Below, in pieces: positions 26,017-36,184 of a stretch of 64,000 nt of DNA. The notes under the pieces are model-generated. The model made no database searches, was not told the DNA's origin, and saw nothing but the letters and a program-made list of their open reading frames with translations. Source of the stretch: Icerya purchasi (Eukaryota > Arthropoda > Insecta > Hemiptera > Monophlebidae); contig CM077115.1 of the NCBI GenBank assembly GCA_039619475.1, positions 179,448,695-179,512,694 on the forward strand. The letters run 5' to 3'. Position numbers and translations under genes: made by a program. Each line of letters begins with the position of its first letter. Positions within the stretch are counted from its first letter, which is position 1.

Positions 26017-26138
26017 GCTATTTGCTATTTGCTACTTGCTATTTGCTACTTGCTGTTTGCTATTTGCTGTTTGCTACTTGCTATTTGCTATTTGCTACTT
26101 GTTATTTGCTATTCGCTACTTGCGATTTGCTATTTGCA
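26017..26138. repeat. Heptamer minisatellite (TTTGCTA)n with variants
   Basis: About seventeen 7-base units of the type GCTATTT, GCTACTT and GCTGTTT stand in tandem. A 7-base period cycles through all three frames, giving an apparently open frame (26036-26221) of repeated CYLLFAI, which is not a gene. Confidence 0.92.
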
Positions 26139-28603
26139 TTAGCATGCTAGAGGAAACTGTTCATGCCTTTTTTTGTAAATTGTCACTCGCGATGAAACAA
26201 AAATTTCGCGGATCACTTTAGTATAATAATGGATGCATCGTTTATAACAGACGCCGTTAGTCATTCATTAATTTTTAATGCTAATTTCGAAATAGATTTA
26301 CCAAAAAGACCGTTGCTACACGGGCTAGTTAGTTAGTTAGTTAGTTAGCAGGCGATAACCGCAACATTCGAAATATATAAAGAAACAAATGGAAAATTTA
26401 ATTAAAAAACACACTAATATTCAGTAATTAGGAGTTATTTCACGAGCTGCATTCTCACTGGAATAAACTATTTTGCAGTTAAATTAATGAATATCGTTTT
26501 ATGTTAATCGATGGGCGGAATATTATTGAACATCCGGTTGCGTATGCTCATACGAATTATTATCTTTTATTATCTTGGAAAACGTAACGAGAAACATTGC
26601 AAAAGAGGCGATTAATTTAAAGGTGGTTCGACTTTTCAATTAGCGCATAAAAATGTTCCTGCAGAGTTTCATCGCGTTTAGGGATAATAATTTTTCACCT
26701 ATTTAAAACGACGTTCTCATTTCTTCGTAATACACGTGTAATGCAACTACTTTATCTCACTGTGCACTATTTCGCATTACTTCTTAGACTCGACAAATAT
26801 TTTTCCTCGATTAAAAATGTTCATCCCCCCGAGAATTTTTCAAGTATTTTCAAATGTAATTAACGTTTTCAGAAAATTATGCCGAACTCTTTATCGCGAA
26901 GCAACGTTAATCGGAAAATACCGTGTTTTCAGCTCGAATTATTGCTTCAAATCAGGAATGCGGCAGCATAACTTCAAACCATTATACATTCAGCGTGTTA
27001 TATCGATTTGTATGAGAAAAAAAGAAAAAAAGAAGTCTGATCGGTAAGAAAATCCACTATTAGGCTTATCGAAAGGTACAATATTACAGCGAAAAGTATG
27101 TGCAATATTGCATGAAATTTCGAAAAATACAAAAGCGAAAGTTACCACTTTTCACGATTTCGCTACAGAGGACTGAAGTTTTTTTCTTCTATCAGACACC
27201 GGTTAAGTGACTCGGTTGCAAGCAATTATCGATTATTAAACGGACCTAAGAGGGCAGCCAGCGCTCATGGAAACTTTGTAGCGGTTCATGAATTATTTAT
27301 CAGACGGAAATAGTGTGAGAATTGAAAATCTCAACGGTGAACCGGGTTTCGATAGAATTTATGATGTCCACGAGGAACGTTATTCGGAATGCATTTAAGA
27401 ATTAAACGTCGACCTTGCGATTGGCGCCGTACATGAATTGCATTATTCGAGAAAATTCGAGAATAACAGGTTGCACGATAAAACTGAGATAAAACGAAAC
27501 TCTTAGGCTACCTGTCCGAGACGAGTAGAAGGTTTTTTCTTTGAACTAGCCGAATCTTTGAACTACGTTCGAATTGAAATAAGTTACGCGCACGTGTGTT
27601 TTACATGGTGCGACTGTTCATTTCAGAAGCAGAAAACCATATTATTTTAAGAAATAGCATAAGGAGAAAAATACTCAAACAGTTGTCGATATCGAGATAG
27701 AGAGACTGCTTATAAAATTATTCGACCGAGCTATGCGCATGTACGACGATATTTTTAACGCATTTCAATTCGCGGATCACTTCTCCGTATAGTACCAGAA
27801 AAAGCCGCGCGAATATTGAGCTCTATGTCGAATTTCTATTTCGAATCGATTCGCATCTTGAGAGATTGAAGGTTTGTTTACATCGGCAAGGGTAAAAATA
27901 GGGGGTCTGTAAAGTACAGGATGCGCTACAATTCGAGGCAAGGTTGATGCAGAGAACATACAGGCCGCGTTTTGTAGCATCTCTAAATGTTTTTATTTCA
28001 AAAAAAAAAAAAAAAAAAAAAAAAGGAAAAATAGATAAAACCAGTATAAACAGTGAGTTTCATATCCTTCTTCGGAGACTGCAAAGTTCACATTCCTAAA
28101 ATTTTAAATCACCTTTTAAACGAAAAAAATTAACATTATTCATCATCGCCGAAATATATACTAAACAAAATGTTACATTAAAAAAAGTATAAAAGCGGAA
28201 ACGCGAAGAATTTTCCTATTATTGACGTATGCGCATGCGCGGCAGCAGTGAGCCCGAAATAAATATACTTCAGTCAATATTTGAATCTGCCTTCGGCAGT
28301 TCCCATAGAAACGAATGTTTAGCATGCAAAATTCGTTTCGAGTTATTTATTTTTTTCCCCGGACAATGCGAAAAAAACAAAGTCGATACAAAGTCGAAAC
28401 AAATTATTCTTTCACTTGCGCTATTTCGCTTAAACATCTCGAAGTTAATTCCTGGTTAACTCATTCGGAATCAACGTGCCTCTACAACGTCATAGCAGTG
28501 TGACATCACTTAATCGGATTTACACAATAATGATATGACAACCGATTATTTGTATTTATCTAATAAATTAAGTACCGAAGCGTTATTTAAAGATTAATTT
28601 AAA
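26139..28603. other. No gene recognised; (TTAG)n and poly(A) runs
   Basis: A short (TTAG)n run lies at 26325-26348, and an A-run at about 28001-28024. Frames at 26817-27047, 27777-27980 and 28229-28503 are short and have no domain that I recognise. Confidence 0.4.
26325..26348. repeat. (TTAG)n microsatellite
   Basis: About six TTAG units in tandem. This is not the insect telomere repeat, which is TTAGG. Confidence 0.85.
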
Positions 28604-28778
28604 ATGCTGCCTTCCTCCCGCTTTCGCTTCTCATTAGCTTCTTCCCCATGTTGTCCTCTTCATTCAGATGACGCGGTTATTTGTGACGCTGATCACCTGT
28701 TTATTAAGTGTTCATCTCTTTTGGTGGAGCGTCCGGCTTTGTACTTCCGTTTGCTTAAGCTTGGGCTTCCTGCTTCTC
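28604..28778 (+). mobile_element. Family B non-LTR retrotransposon, C-terminal fragment (copy B3)
   Basis: The translation reads MLPSSRFRFSLASSPCCPLH, then ICDADHLFIKCSSLLVERP and LYFRLLKLGLPASL, which aligns with the zinc-knuckle and C-terminal stretch of copy B7 at 62245-62420 (LPSSRFRFALSPSPDCSPHD and TCDANHIFFECPAL). It lacks the family B 3' UTR and is directly joined to an RTE-like element on the other strand near 28778. Confidence 0.75.
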
Positions 28779-29740
28779 TTATCGTCTTCTTCTTCTTCGT
28801 TATCGTTGCTCGATTCCGAGCGTCGAGATCTATCATCTAATGTTATGTATGATTAGTCTCCAGGCTTCTCGATTTTCCGCCGCTCGCATCAAATCCTCGA
28901 TTGATAAGCCCGTCCATTTCTTCATCTGGTCCACATATCGGTTTAGAGCACGTCCTCTTCTCCTTTTCCCGTCCACTTGTATAATTAATTTTTCTATAGA
29001 GTCTCTTCTGATCACATGTCCGAAGAACCGTGGCCACCTGTTTACGTATTAAAGGAAGTAAGCGTTCCTGTTCTCTAATATCAAATTCATTTAATACAGA
29101 TGTGCTGGTTTTCCTCCCTGTCCGTGGTATCCGTAGCGCAAATCGGTAACATATCATTTCGAAACCTTCAATTCGTTTCTGGCAAGTGACGTTGATGGTC
29201 CATGACTCAGATCCGTAGGTGGCGACTGGAAATACCAGCGTCCGGATCAAATGCAGTTTCGTATGTCTGCTTATTCCATGATCCTTCCATAACTTTTCTA
29301 AATTAGCTAGAACACTCTTAGCCATCCCTATTCTTCTTTTTATTTCATTTTCACATTGACCTCTTTGCGATATTTGGACTCCAAGATAGATTACCTTTTA
29401 TTGCAATATCTGTTAGGTATTGTAGTGGTTGGGGGATTTTATTTTGCCTATCGATTACCATTAAGCAACATTTGGATCGGTTCAGTTTTAATCCTGTTTC
29501 TTTACTGCACTCCTCTGTCCGATTAAGAATTTCCATCATCTCTATATGTCTGATGTTGCAAAAAGCACCGTGTTGTCGGCATATCTAAGATTCGATGTCT
29601 TCCTGCCTCCTATCGTGACACCGTCCTTCCAGTTCTCCATGGCTTTCCTGTTTATCCATTCTCCGTAGACATTGAACAGAAGTGGCGACAAGATACATCC
29701 CTGTCTAACACCCTTTCTTATTTGCAATTGCTCTGAAATA
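28779..29740 (-). mobile_element. RTE/Craft-like reverse transcriptase fragment
   Basis: Three minus-strand frames together give a nearly complete RT C-terminal half. 29542-29727 has KGVRQGCILSPLLFNVYGEW (template grip) and LRYADNTVLFAT, where the catalytic box is YADN instead of YADD. 29351-29539 has ETGLKLNRSKCCLMVIDRQ. 28843-29325 has AKSVLANLEKLWKDHGISR, TLVFPVATYGSESWTI and the post-RT region with RKTSTSVLNEF. At the 3' end the domain closes with MRAAENREAWRLIIHNIR (about 28895-28842) and a TTC-rich (GAA on the coding strand) tail. At least two frameshifts and the D-to-N change make it inactive. Confidence 0.88.
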
Positions 29741-29874
29741 GCTTCTTATGGATCCTGTCTTTTCCTTCTACGCTTACTATCCCTGCTACTATTCCTATTA
29801 ACGATATCTGATTATCTTATTATGTAACTTTCCTTTTTTATTTTTAATTATTTCTAGGTGATTGGTTGACGAGC
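29741..29874. other. Spacer
   Basis: No feature recognised between the RTE-like fragment and the poly(T) run that ends the next element. Confidence 0.35.
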
Positions 29875-30235
29875 CTATTTTTTTTTTTTTTTTTTATTAA
29901 TTATTTTAAAGGAAGGCGTACGACTTATTTGATATGTTTTTATGGAAATAAAACTGATTGTCTTGTCTAAAGTACTGATGTCCGCCACTGGTGGAATTAA
30001 GATTTTACATTTTAGGAGTTTAATGGATCTGAAGAGAATGTCGGAGACGGGTTCCCGTTTCTCGGCCGCATTCACCTTCCCCGATTTCTCTGTCGTAAGT
30101 AATAGTTGATTCCGGATTAGGAGTATACCTGGAAACAGCGACTTTAGTAACGGCAAAAGTCTGTGACACCTCCAATTTGGTAGCCAAACATCTTAACTAC
30201 CGGGCTACAAGCTCGTATTAGAATTAACGGAACTT
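29875..30235 (-). mobile_element. Candidate tRNA-derived SINE (type 2) with poly(A) tail
   Basis: On the minus strand the element begins near 30235 with a tRNA-like segment containing GTAGCCCGGTAGTTAAGATG, close to a polymerase III A box, then TTTGGCTACCAAATTGGAGG, which looks like an anticodon arm. The expected B box position is degenerate (GTCACAGACTTTTGCC). A body of about 250 bases follows and ends in an A-run, seen here as T18 at about 29878-29895. The 93-codon open frame inside the body is probably incidental. No clear target-site duplication was found. Confidence 0.5.
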
Positions 30236-33136
30236 TAAAGCGCGCGACTCACTTCAAAACGACTCAAATTGATCTGCACTACTTGACTGAACTAAATTAA
30301 GCGAAAACCAGGGAGACAGCTTTAGTTCGAAAAACTGTTCTAAAGTTTAAGATAAAAAATGCACTGTCGAGGGGCAGACCGTTTAAAAAATTGATGGAAG
30401 TCTGTACGAAGGAACCGAAAATTTATGCCGCTAGCAAAAATTTCGTTCGGTTTTGTAGAGCCGATTTCGCCGATTTCGCCGTTTTCGCCTAGACTGATTT
30501 AATATGTGCGCGTAAAAGAAAAAGGCGAACGAAGGCGAAAGAACGTCGAAGCAACAATATTATTTTTCCGTTGGTCCGAGAATGGCAAATTCGATAAATT
30601 CAGATAAAACCAGCGGCAAGACAGGGCAGGGCCGGCTTTTGCATAGTAAACCGGATAATTTCATAAAGGCGCGTTGCCGAATAAATTATGCATGACGAAA
30701 AATTGGAACGGATCATTACTCGGTCTAGTTCGCTGTTCGATGATGCAGATTATCATTGTCATCAGCAGCGTTATTATCATCATTTAACTGCTTGCCATAC
30801 GAGGCCGGCAGCAGGTACGATCGTTTGCTGCTTTATTTAATCTATTGCTTTACTCATTTGCAATTTCCCAGCTCGCATATTTCCCATCTTCCGTGTTCCT
30901 TTCCATTCTAGAAGGCAAATTTACTTGTACAACAAGTGCTCTGTTTTTGCGTTTCCTCTTTCGTTTAACCTCTTCGTACGAAGTGAAAAAAGACGACAAA
31001 CGAAAAGGACAACAAAGGAAAAGGACAACAGGATATAAATAATCCGATTTCAGAGGTCGCGCTCTCTTCTAATGAAATCATCTATTCATCCTTCGATGAG
31101 GATAGGTTATCGTCGCTATTATTCATTCGGGAAAAGTTATTTTTGTCACGTAAACGCGCGCATGCATACAACTCTTTAGTCTAATAGACGAAATGCTACA
31201 AAGAACTTAACTCATCCGTGTAATTTATTTTGCTTTTTGCCCGACAACGGCTAGCGGCAATTAAACGATTTCCCTTTTGTTACGTTTTTCTTCATAGTTT
31301 CTTTTTTAGATATGAGATAACAAGTTGAAAATTTGAATAATTTTAAATTGTAAAATTTGAATAATCGCCCGTTTTTTCGATTATGCTACAATTTTTTTCG
31401 TTCGCAGTGTTACTGTGCAAAAGAGAGGCCTATTTGGCTTAGCTTGGCCCAAAAACAAACAGTGTGCGATTCGATAACTAGTTTAAAAGATGCAAGGCGA
31501 TGCAAAATTTTTTTCGATAATTACTTAGTAGAAACAGAGCGTAAACATTTTTTCACAGTCGGATGTGACGTTCCTAGCGAAGGAATTTTTACACTTTTCC
31601 CTGAAAAAGATAATTTATTATTTTTAGTCTACACGGTGTATAATTAAGAATTGTTGTTTATAACAATCGGCGATAACAAAGTGCGATGAATATTTCCTAC
31701 TATCCACTTACGAAAGGTTTAAATATTTTGTAATAATGAAGGAACAGCACAGTTAAGATCGTTTCGTAATTACGATCGCTTTAGTCAGCTAGCAGAATGA
31801 TCGGCAGGGGATTCCTGTTTGAAAGAGTTCATCGATAGATGGATTCAACTTGTTTGAAGTCAGTTTATCGAAGAACCTTTTTCTACTTTTCAATTTAATG
31901 ACACAAATCGATCAGGTAGATACTACCGTTGACTGCAATTAACGCACATGAGAAGGTAAGGCTCGGAGCTTGATTAATTGTGTCCAATAATTTTTGCGTT
32001 GTATAGCTCATGGATATCGTTTAAAGACTTGCGAATGTTTTACTACTCAGATATGACCCCCCCACCGGTTTTTGTGAGATAGCGCATTCTTATTCACATG
32101 TAATAGTAAAAGTGAATCGTAAAACTTAAGATGTATCTTAGATTTGTTGAAAATCGTCCACATGAGTCTTAGATTTGTTGATTCGAATCGTCCACATAGA
32201 AGGGTTAGCTTTCTGAGAAGTTTATGCGAGTTTTCGTTGGGAGCTTCACCAGATGCAGGATCTAGATTGAATATATGATTCTTTTGTCCGAAAATGTGAA
32301 TATTAACGTGTGGTGTTAGACTTTAAGCTTGCAGACACACTTTAAGATGTTAGAAACTGAGGAATACGGGGAACCATCGAGTAAGAACTTCTTGTTTAGG
32401 TTTAAAAATTTTTAATGATCAAGCAAAACTTTTTTTTTTTTTTTTTTTTTGTTTATCTATATATTTAAGGGTCGGACTGCATTTACAATTGAATTCCTCG
32501 ACTGTTTGTTAAACTTTAGAAATATCTTAATAACAGTGAGGAATATGCGACGTCGAATTGGAGACCGGTCGGTCCGGGAAGGAAAAAGTGATTCTTAGGG
32601 AGAAAGAAACTAACCGAAAAGTTTTAGTTCCATAGTTGCTGAAAACCGATCAAGGATAGACCATTTACTCGTTTTAGAAGTTGAAGAATGTTTGTAATGA
32701 AATCGAAACTCGGGACAATTGTCTTGAGTGAATGCGTAGTTTTTTCTTTGATTGAAGCTGGCAAAATTGATCCTGTCAGAAAAAGAATCAATCAAGTGAG
32801 ATCGGCATGTGAGGTCGGTGAGTACATCCAGTTTCTTTTAGTAAGATTTTTCGATCACACGCACTTCACGCGCTCACCTCTACTAGTATTTCTTTATTTT
32901 TTTTCCGGCCGGAAATAAGTGATTTGTGTTTCTCAAGAATCTAACACCGTATAGCCAGCTCATCTTTACTAACTTAATTCGGCTCAATTACTCATCTACC
33001 GTTAATATTTTTTTATATACTATTATATTAATTTTTTTTCAAATTAAAATCAAACATTTAGTTTCAAATAATATTCTTTGGTTTTTTGCCTCCTAATTGA
33101 GGATAAATCATTTAGGTCTGTTCAGATTTCGATATA
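30236..33136. other. No gene recognised
   Basis: Frames at 30845-31042, 31357-31647 and 32688-32918 are short and unrecognised. A T-run lies at 32430-32450. Confidence 0.45.
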
Positions 33137-33420
33137 CAGTAGAAATCCTATTATCCGAATTAATAGAGGATCGGGCCGATTCAGATAATTGGATATAGCT
33201 CAGGAATGAAGAAAAACAGTGTACATACTTACAATCATACATTGAAATGAACGGAATTTTATTGATAAAAGTAGAGTAATGTATAAGCAACTACATATGT
33301 ATTGCAAATGAAATACATAACACGTATATCTCACGCCCCGGGATCTCTCTGTCGCAACCACTAACGCTTTCGCTTTAAAATTTTATTTTCTTGATTTCGA
33401 TTCGGATAATCAGATTTCTA

Positions 33421-33423
<3 letters not shown>
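33137..33423. mobile_element. Short non-autonomous DNA transposon (pogo/Tigger-like MITE)
   Basis: The two ends are inverted repeats: CAGTAGAAATCCTATTATCC at 33137-33156 and, on the other strand from 33423, CAGTAGAAATCTGATTATCC. Both continue with GAAT. The CAGTAGAA(A/C)-C-ATTATCCG type of terminus is typical of pogo/Tigger/jerky-like Tc1-mariner relatives, which duplicate TA. A TA precedes the left end; the right end is followed by TG and a (TA)n tract, so the duplication is not intact. At 287 bases it has no coding capacity. Confidence 0.8.
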
Positions 33424-33424
<1 letters not shown>

Positions 33425-33479
<55 letters not shown>

Positions 33480-33480
33480 T
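33425..33480. repeat. (AT)n microsatellite
   Basis: A nearly pure AT run directly follows the right end of the MITE. Confidence 0.95.
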
Positions 33481-34238
33481 AAACTAAATTTATCTTTAAT
33501 GTTATTTTCTTTTCTGTTTTCTAGAGCTAGACATTAAACGCTCCTAGAATTTCGCTTCTTATTTGTAGTCTTAAGATGCTTGTTATTTTGTTTCCAGTTT
33601 TATTATTCAAATTTATGGTATATATAAAAAAAAATTAACATTACATAATTTTCGACATTATTTAATTTTTCGGAAGAAAATCCTTTGTATTATTTTTTTT
33701 CGCACCCGTAAAATTTACTTCCGCCTAATAAGTTTAATATTTATGAAAAAAAAAAAAATCTTTATGATTTTCAATGATAAGATAAACAAAAAGTAATTTT
33801 TTAATAAATAAATATAATCTTTGAAAAGAAACAACTAAATTAAAACGATAAATTTAATTTTAATAATTCATAATAAAATTGGGCGATCTCCTCCTCACCA
33901 AAAACACTCAATTAGCGGCCTGATGTAGTAAAATCGTTTTTTGTTTAAAAACTTTTTCCAATTCCTAGAAAAAAGTATGTTCCTGAGTTTTATTAAATTC
34001 TCTAAACTTATATCCGTACTTCGTTGTAATTTGAATTTAACCTATTCGCTATAATATCGACTACACCGAAAGCTCGCGGTAGATTTTTAGCAATGTCAAG
34101 CCGATGCAGAATAAAGTTTAATTGTTACTTTTGAAGTTACGACAGAATTAAGTTTTCAGCTGTTAATACGTGATAATTATACCATACATGAGCAAAAATA
34201 TTTGGAAAATTTAAAATACCCCAAAAATTGCATACGGT
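33481..34238. other. No gene recognised
   Basis: Very AT-rich sequence without usable open frames. Confidence 0.4.
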
Positions 34239-34250
34239 ACAGAATTACTA

Positions 34251-34634
34251 GTTGTCGCGATGGCCTAGTTGCTAGAGCGCTTGACTTCGATTATGGAGGT
34301 CACGAGTTCGATACCGAGCGACGACAGAACTTATTACAAGAATTAAAATAAATAATCGCTAATAATCACGTGGAAGACAATGGCAAACCACCATGTACGA
34401 GTACAACATCATATGCGCGCTAGGTCAGTACACAGCAGACATAAATAGGACTGCATTTGTGTAAATCGGTAAAAATCAAACGATTACAAATCAGTTCCGA
34501 ATGTAGACTTGCGTGTGTACATCTGCGTTGCATATAATAATTGCCTAATTCACTATGCCTGTGTCTGTACAGCTGAGATGTACGAATAGGTAGTCGCCGA
34601 CGCTCAGGAATTAAGTATGGCACTATAAAGAAGA
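34251..34634 (+). mobile_element. tRNA-derived SINE (type 1), full-length, with 12-bp target-site duplication
   Basis: The 5' end looks like a tRNA: TGGCCTAGTTGCTAGAGCG is a good A box and GAGTTCGATACC a good B box, 40 bases apart, and GTCGC at the start can pair with GCGAC after the B box as an acceptor-like stem. A tRNA-unrelated body of about 300 bases follows. Perfect direct repeats ACAGAATTACTA flank it at 34239-34250 and 34635-34646. There is no poly(A) tail. The A and B boxes imply RNA polymerase III transcription; movement would need an enzyme from a partner LINE, which is not identifiable here. Confidence 0.9.
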
Positions 34635-34646
34635 ACAGAATTACTA

Positions 34647-35437
34647 TTTTGTGAAAACATTCCGTAAATTGTGCCTGATTTGAAATCTATTATTTACATT
34701 ACATGCAGAGCTAATATTCATTATTGTTACTGCATCTTTCGGTCGATAGATTGTGTCAAACGAACATCGTAAATTGCGGGGTATCTGGCTTGTTTGATTG
34801 AGAAGAAAAAGTTTTGAATTCCCGCGCTTTTAATCGTCTCTTTTTCTTCCTTTTCGAGCTTCCATCATATTTTTTCACATGTTGACCGCGTTTATTTTTC
34901 CCTTGTAATCTTTATCTTATTGTTCGATAACGATATAGTGCGGATTCTATTCTCGGATCTTCAACGCGTTTGTCCTCTCATATAACTACCAAAAGAAGAA
35001 CCGGAGAGCGCAAGTCATCCTATATTATTACAGGCGAGACTATTGATTGATGCGCTGCTTTGAGTACATCCGATAGATACACAGCGTTTGAAGGATTTTC
35101 TCGATACGTCATGATATCGAGAAAAAAAACTCGTGTCGTTAAAATGTTTAGCGAATGTGGCCGAAGAAGAGTTTGCGATAAAAATATCTGAAAATTTCAC
35201 AAAAATAAGAATTTTATGGCCCGTTCACGTTTACCTGAAGTCTTATATCTGCTATAATTAAATCTTTTATCACAAAAAAGAATTGGACAAATTGAGAAAA
35301 ATTGAGAACGTGTGACCAAAAATATATATTGCAAAATACGTATATTTAACATTTTTTTTTTTTTAATTATCTTGTTTGAACGTTAGGATGGGCATTAAAT
35401 TTTAAAATCTCAGGAGGACGTTTTTTGAGAATGGGTG
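34647..35437. other. No gene recognised
   Basis: Short low-complexity frames only (for example 35015-35200 minus). Confidence 0.4.
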
Positions 35438-36040
35438 CACGGGACATTTAGCGGTTCTCGCATTTCTTTAATATATCTTCTTCTTCTTCATCCGTCGTCT
35501 CCGTTACGAAGGTTGGCGATCAACACGGCAATGTCGTTTCTAGACATGGCAGATCTGAACATTTCAGTGGGTGAACAGCGGAACCAACGAAGAAAATCAT
35601 TTGTTCACAAATTTTGTGGGCGCCCTTTTAATCTTTTTCTTATTTTTTGTGGGCGCGCCAGCGGCATTGACCCAACAACAAGAAAACTAAGCTAAGAAAT
35701 TAAATAACTAAGCGGTCTGAAATGGACGCAACAAAGGACAGCAGTGCGGACACCACAGAAGATGAAGGAAAGGAGAGGATAAAGGAAGAGTTATAGGAAG
35801 TAGGGGGACCTAATGACAGGAGCTGACTGTATAAAAGGGAGCGTTTGAATCTTTTGCACAAAAGCTTTCCTTCCATAATGAGACGTAAAATCTCACATTT
35901 TTGGCCTCTCATGATGTGGCCTAGATAACGTAGTTTACTTTCCTTAATCAAATGTAATAATTCCGGGCGTTTATTGATTCTTTTGAGGACTTCTTTATTA
36001 GTAACTTTTAAGATCCACGGAATTTTCGATGTACACACGT
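35438..36040 (-). mobile_element. RTE/Craft-like element C-terminus, split by a family B insertion
   Basis: The minus strand from 36040 reads KIPWILKVTNKEVLKRINKR, LRYLGHIMRGQKCEILRLIM and EGKLLCKR, the post-RT region of this group. The match breaks at 35848, where family B copy B4 is inserted, and resumes from 35637 downward with GRPQN, FRCSPTEMFRSAMSRNDIAV and LIANLRNGDD, then a stop and a (GAA)-rich tail. Skipping the 210-base insert plus one 8-base repeat restores a continuous protein end. Confidence 0.85.
35638..35847 (-). mobile_element. Family B non-LTR retrotransposon, short 3' end insertion (copy B4)
   Basis: The minus strand encodes LLYSQLLSLGPPTSYNSSFI and SFPSSSVVSALLSFVASIS, almost identical to copy B7, followed by the family 3' UTR with GCTTAGTTTTCTTGTTGTTG and GCCGCTGGCGCGCCC. 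It is 5'-truncated. Direct repeats AATCTTTT at 35630-35637 and 35848-35855 flank it. The tail is short and mutated (AAAAAATAAG on the coding strand). Confidence 0.88.
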
Positions 36041-36184
36041 ATAAATTAATTCTTTAGATACACGATTTCTATTCTTCCGTTTTTTTTTCTTCCTGTTTTT
36101 TACCTTTTTTATGATTTCATCATTTTGTTTCATTTACCCTGCAATACCGTGTTTCTTATATGGGGTGTGGCTGCGCGTAAATAA

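Noticed and set aside
26036..26221. Open frame with repeated CYLLFAI
   Set aside because: It is produced by the 7-base minisatellite, which cycles through all frames.
26325..26348. Interstitial telomere repeat
   Set aside because: The unit is TTAG, four bases, not TTAGG.
33108..33290. 60-codon minus-strand frame
   Set aside because: It lies across the left end of the MITE and has no conserved coding content.
34251..34325. Functional tRNA gene
   Set aside because: It has A and B boxes but imperfect arms, and it is the head of a repeated, target-duplicated SINE.
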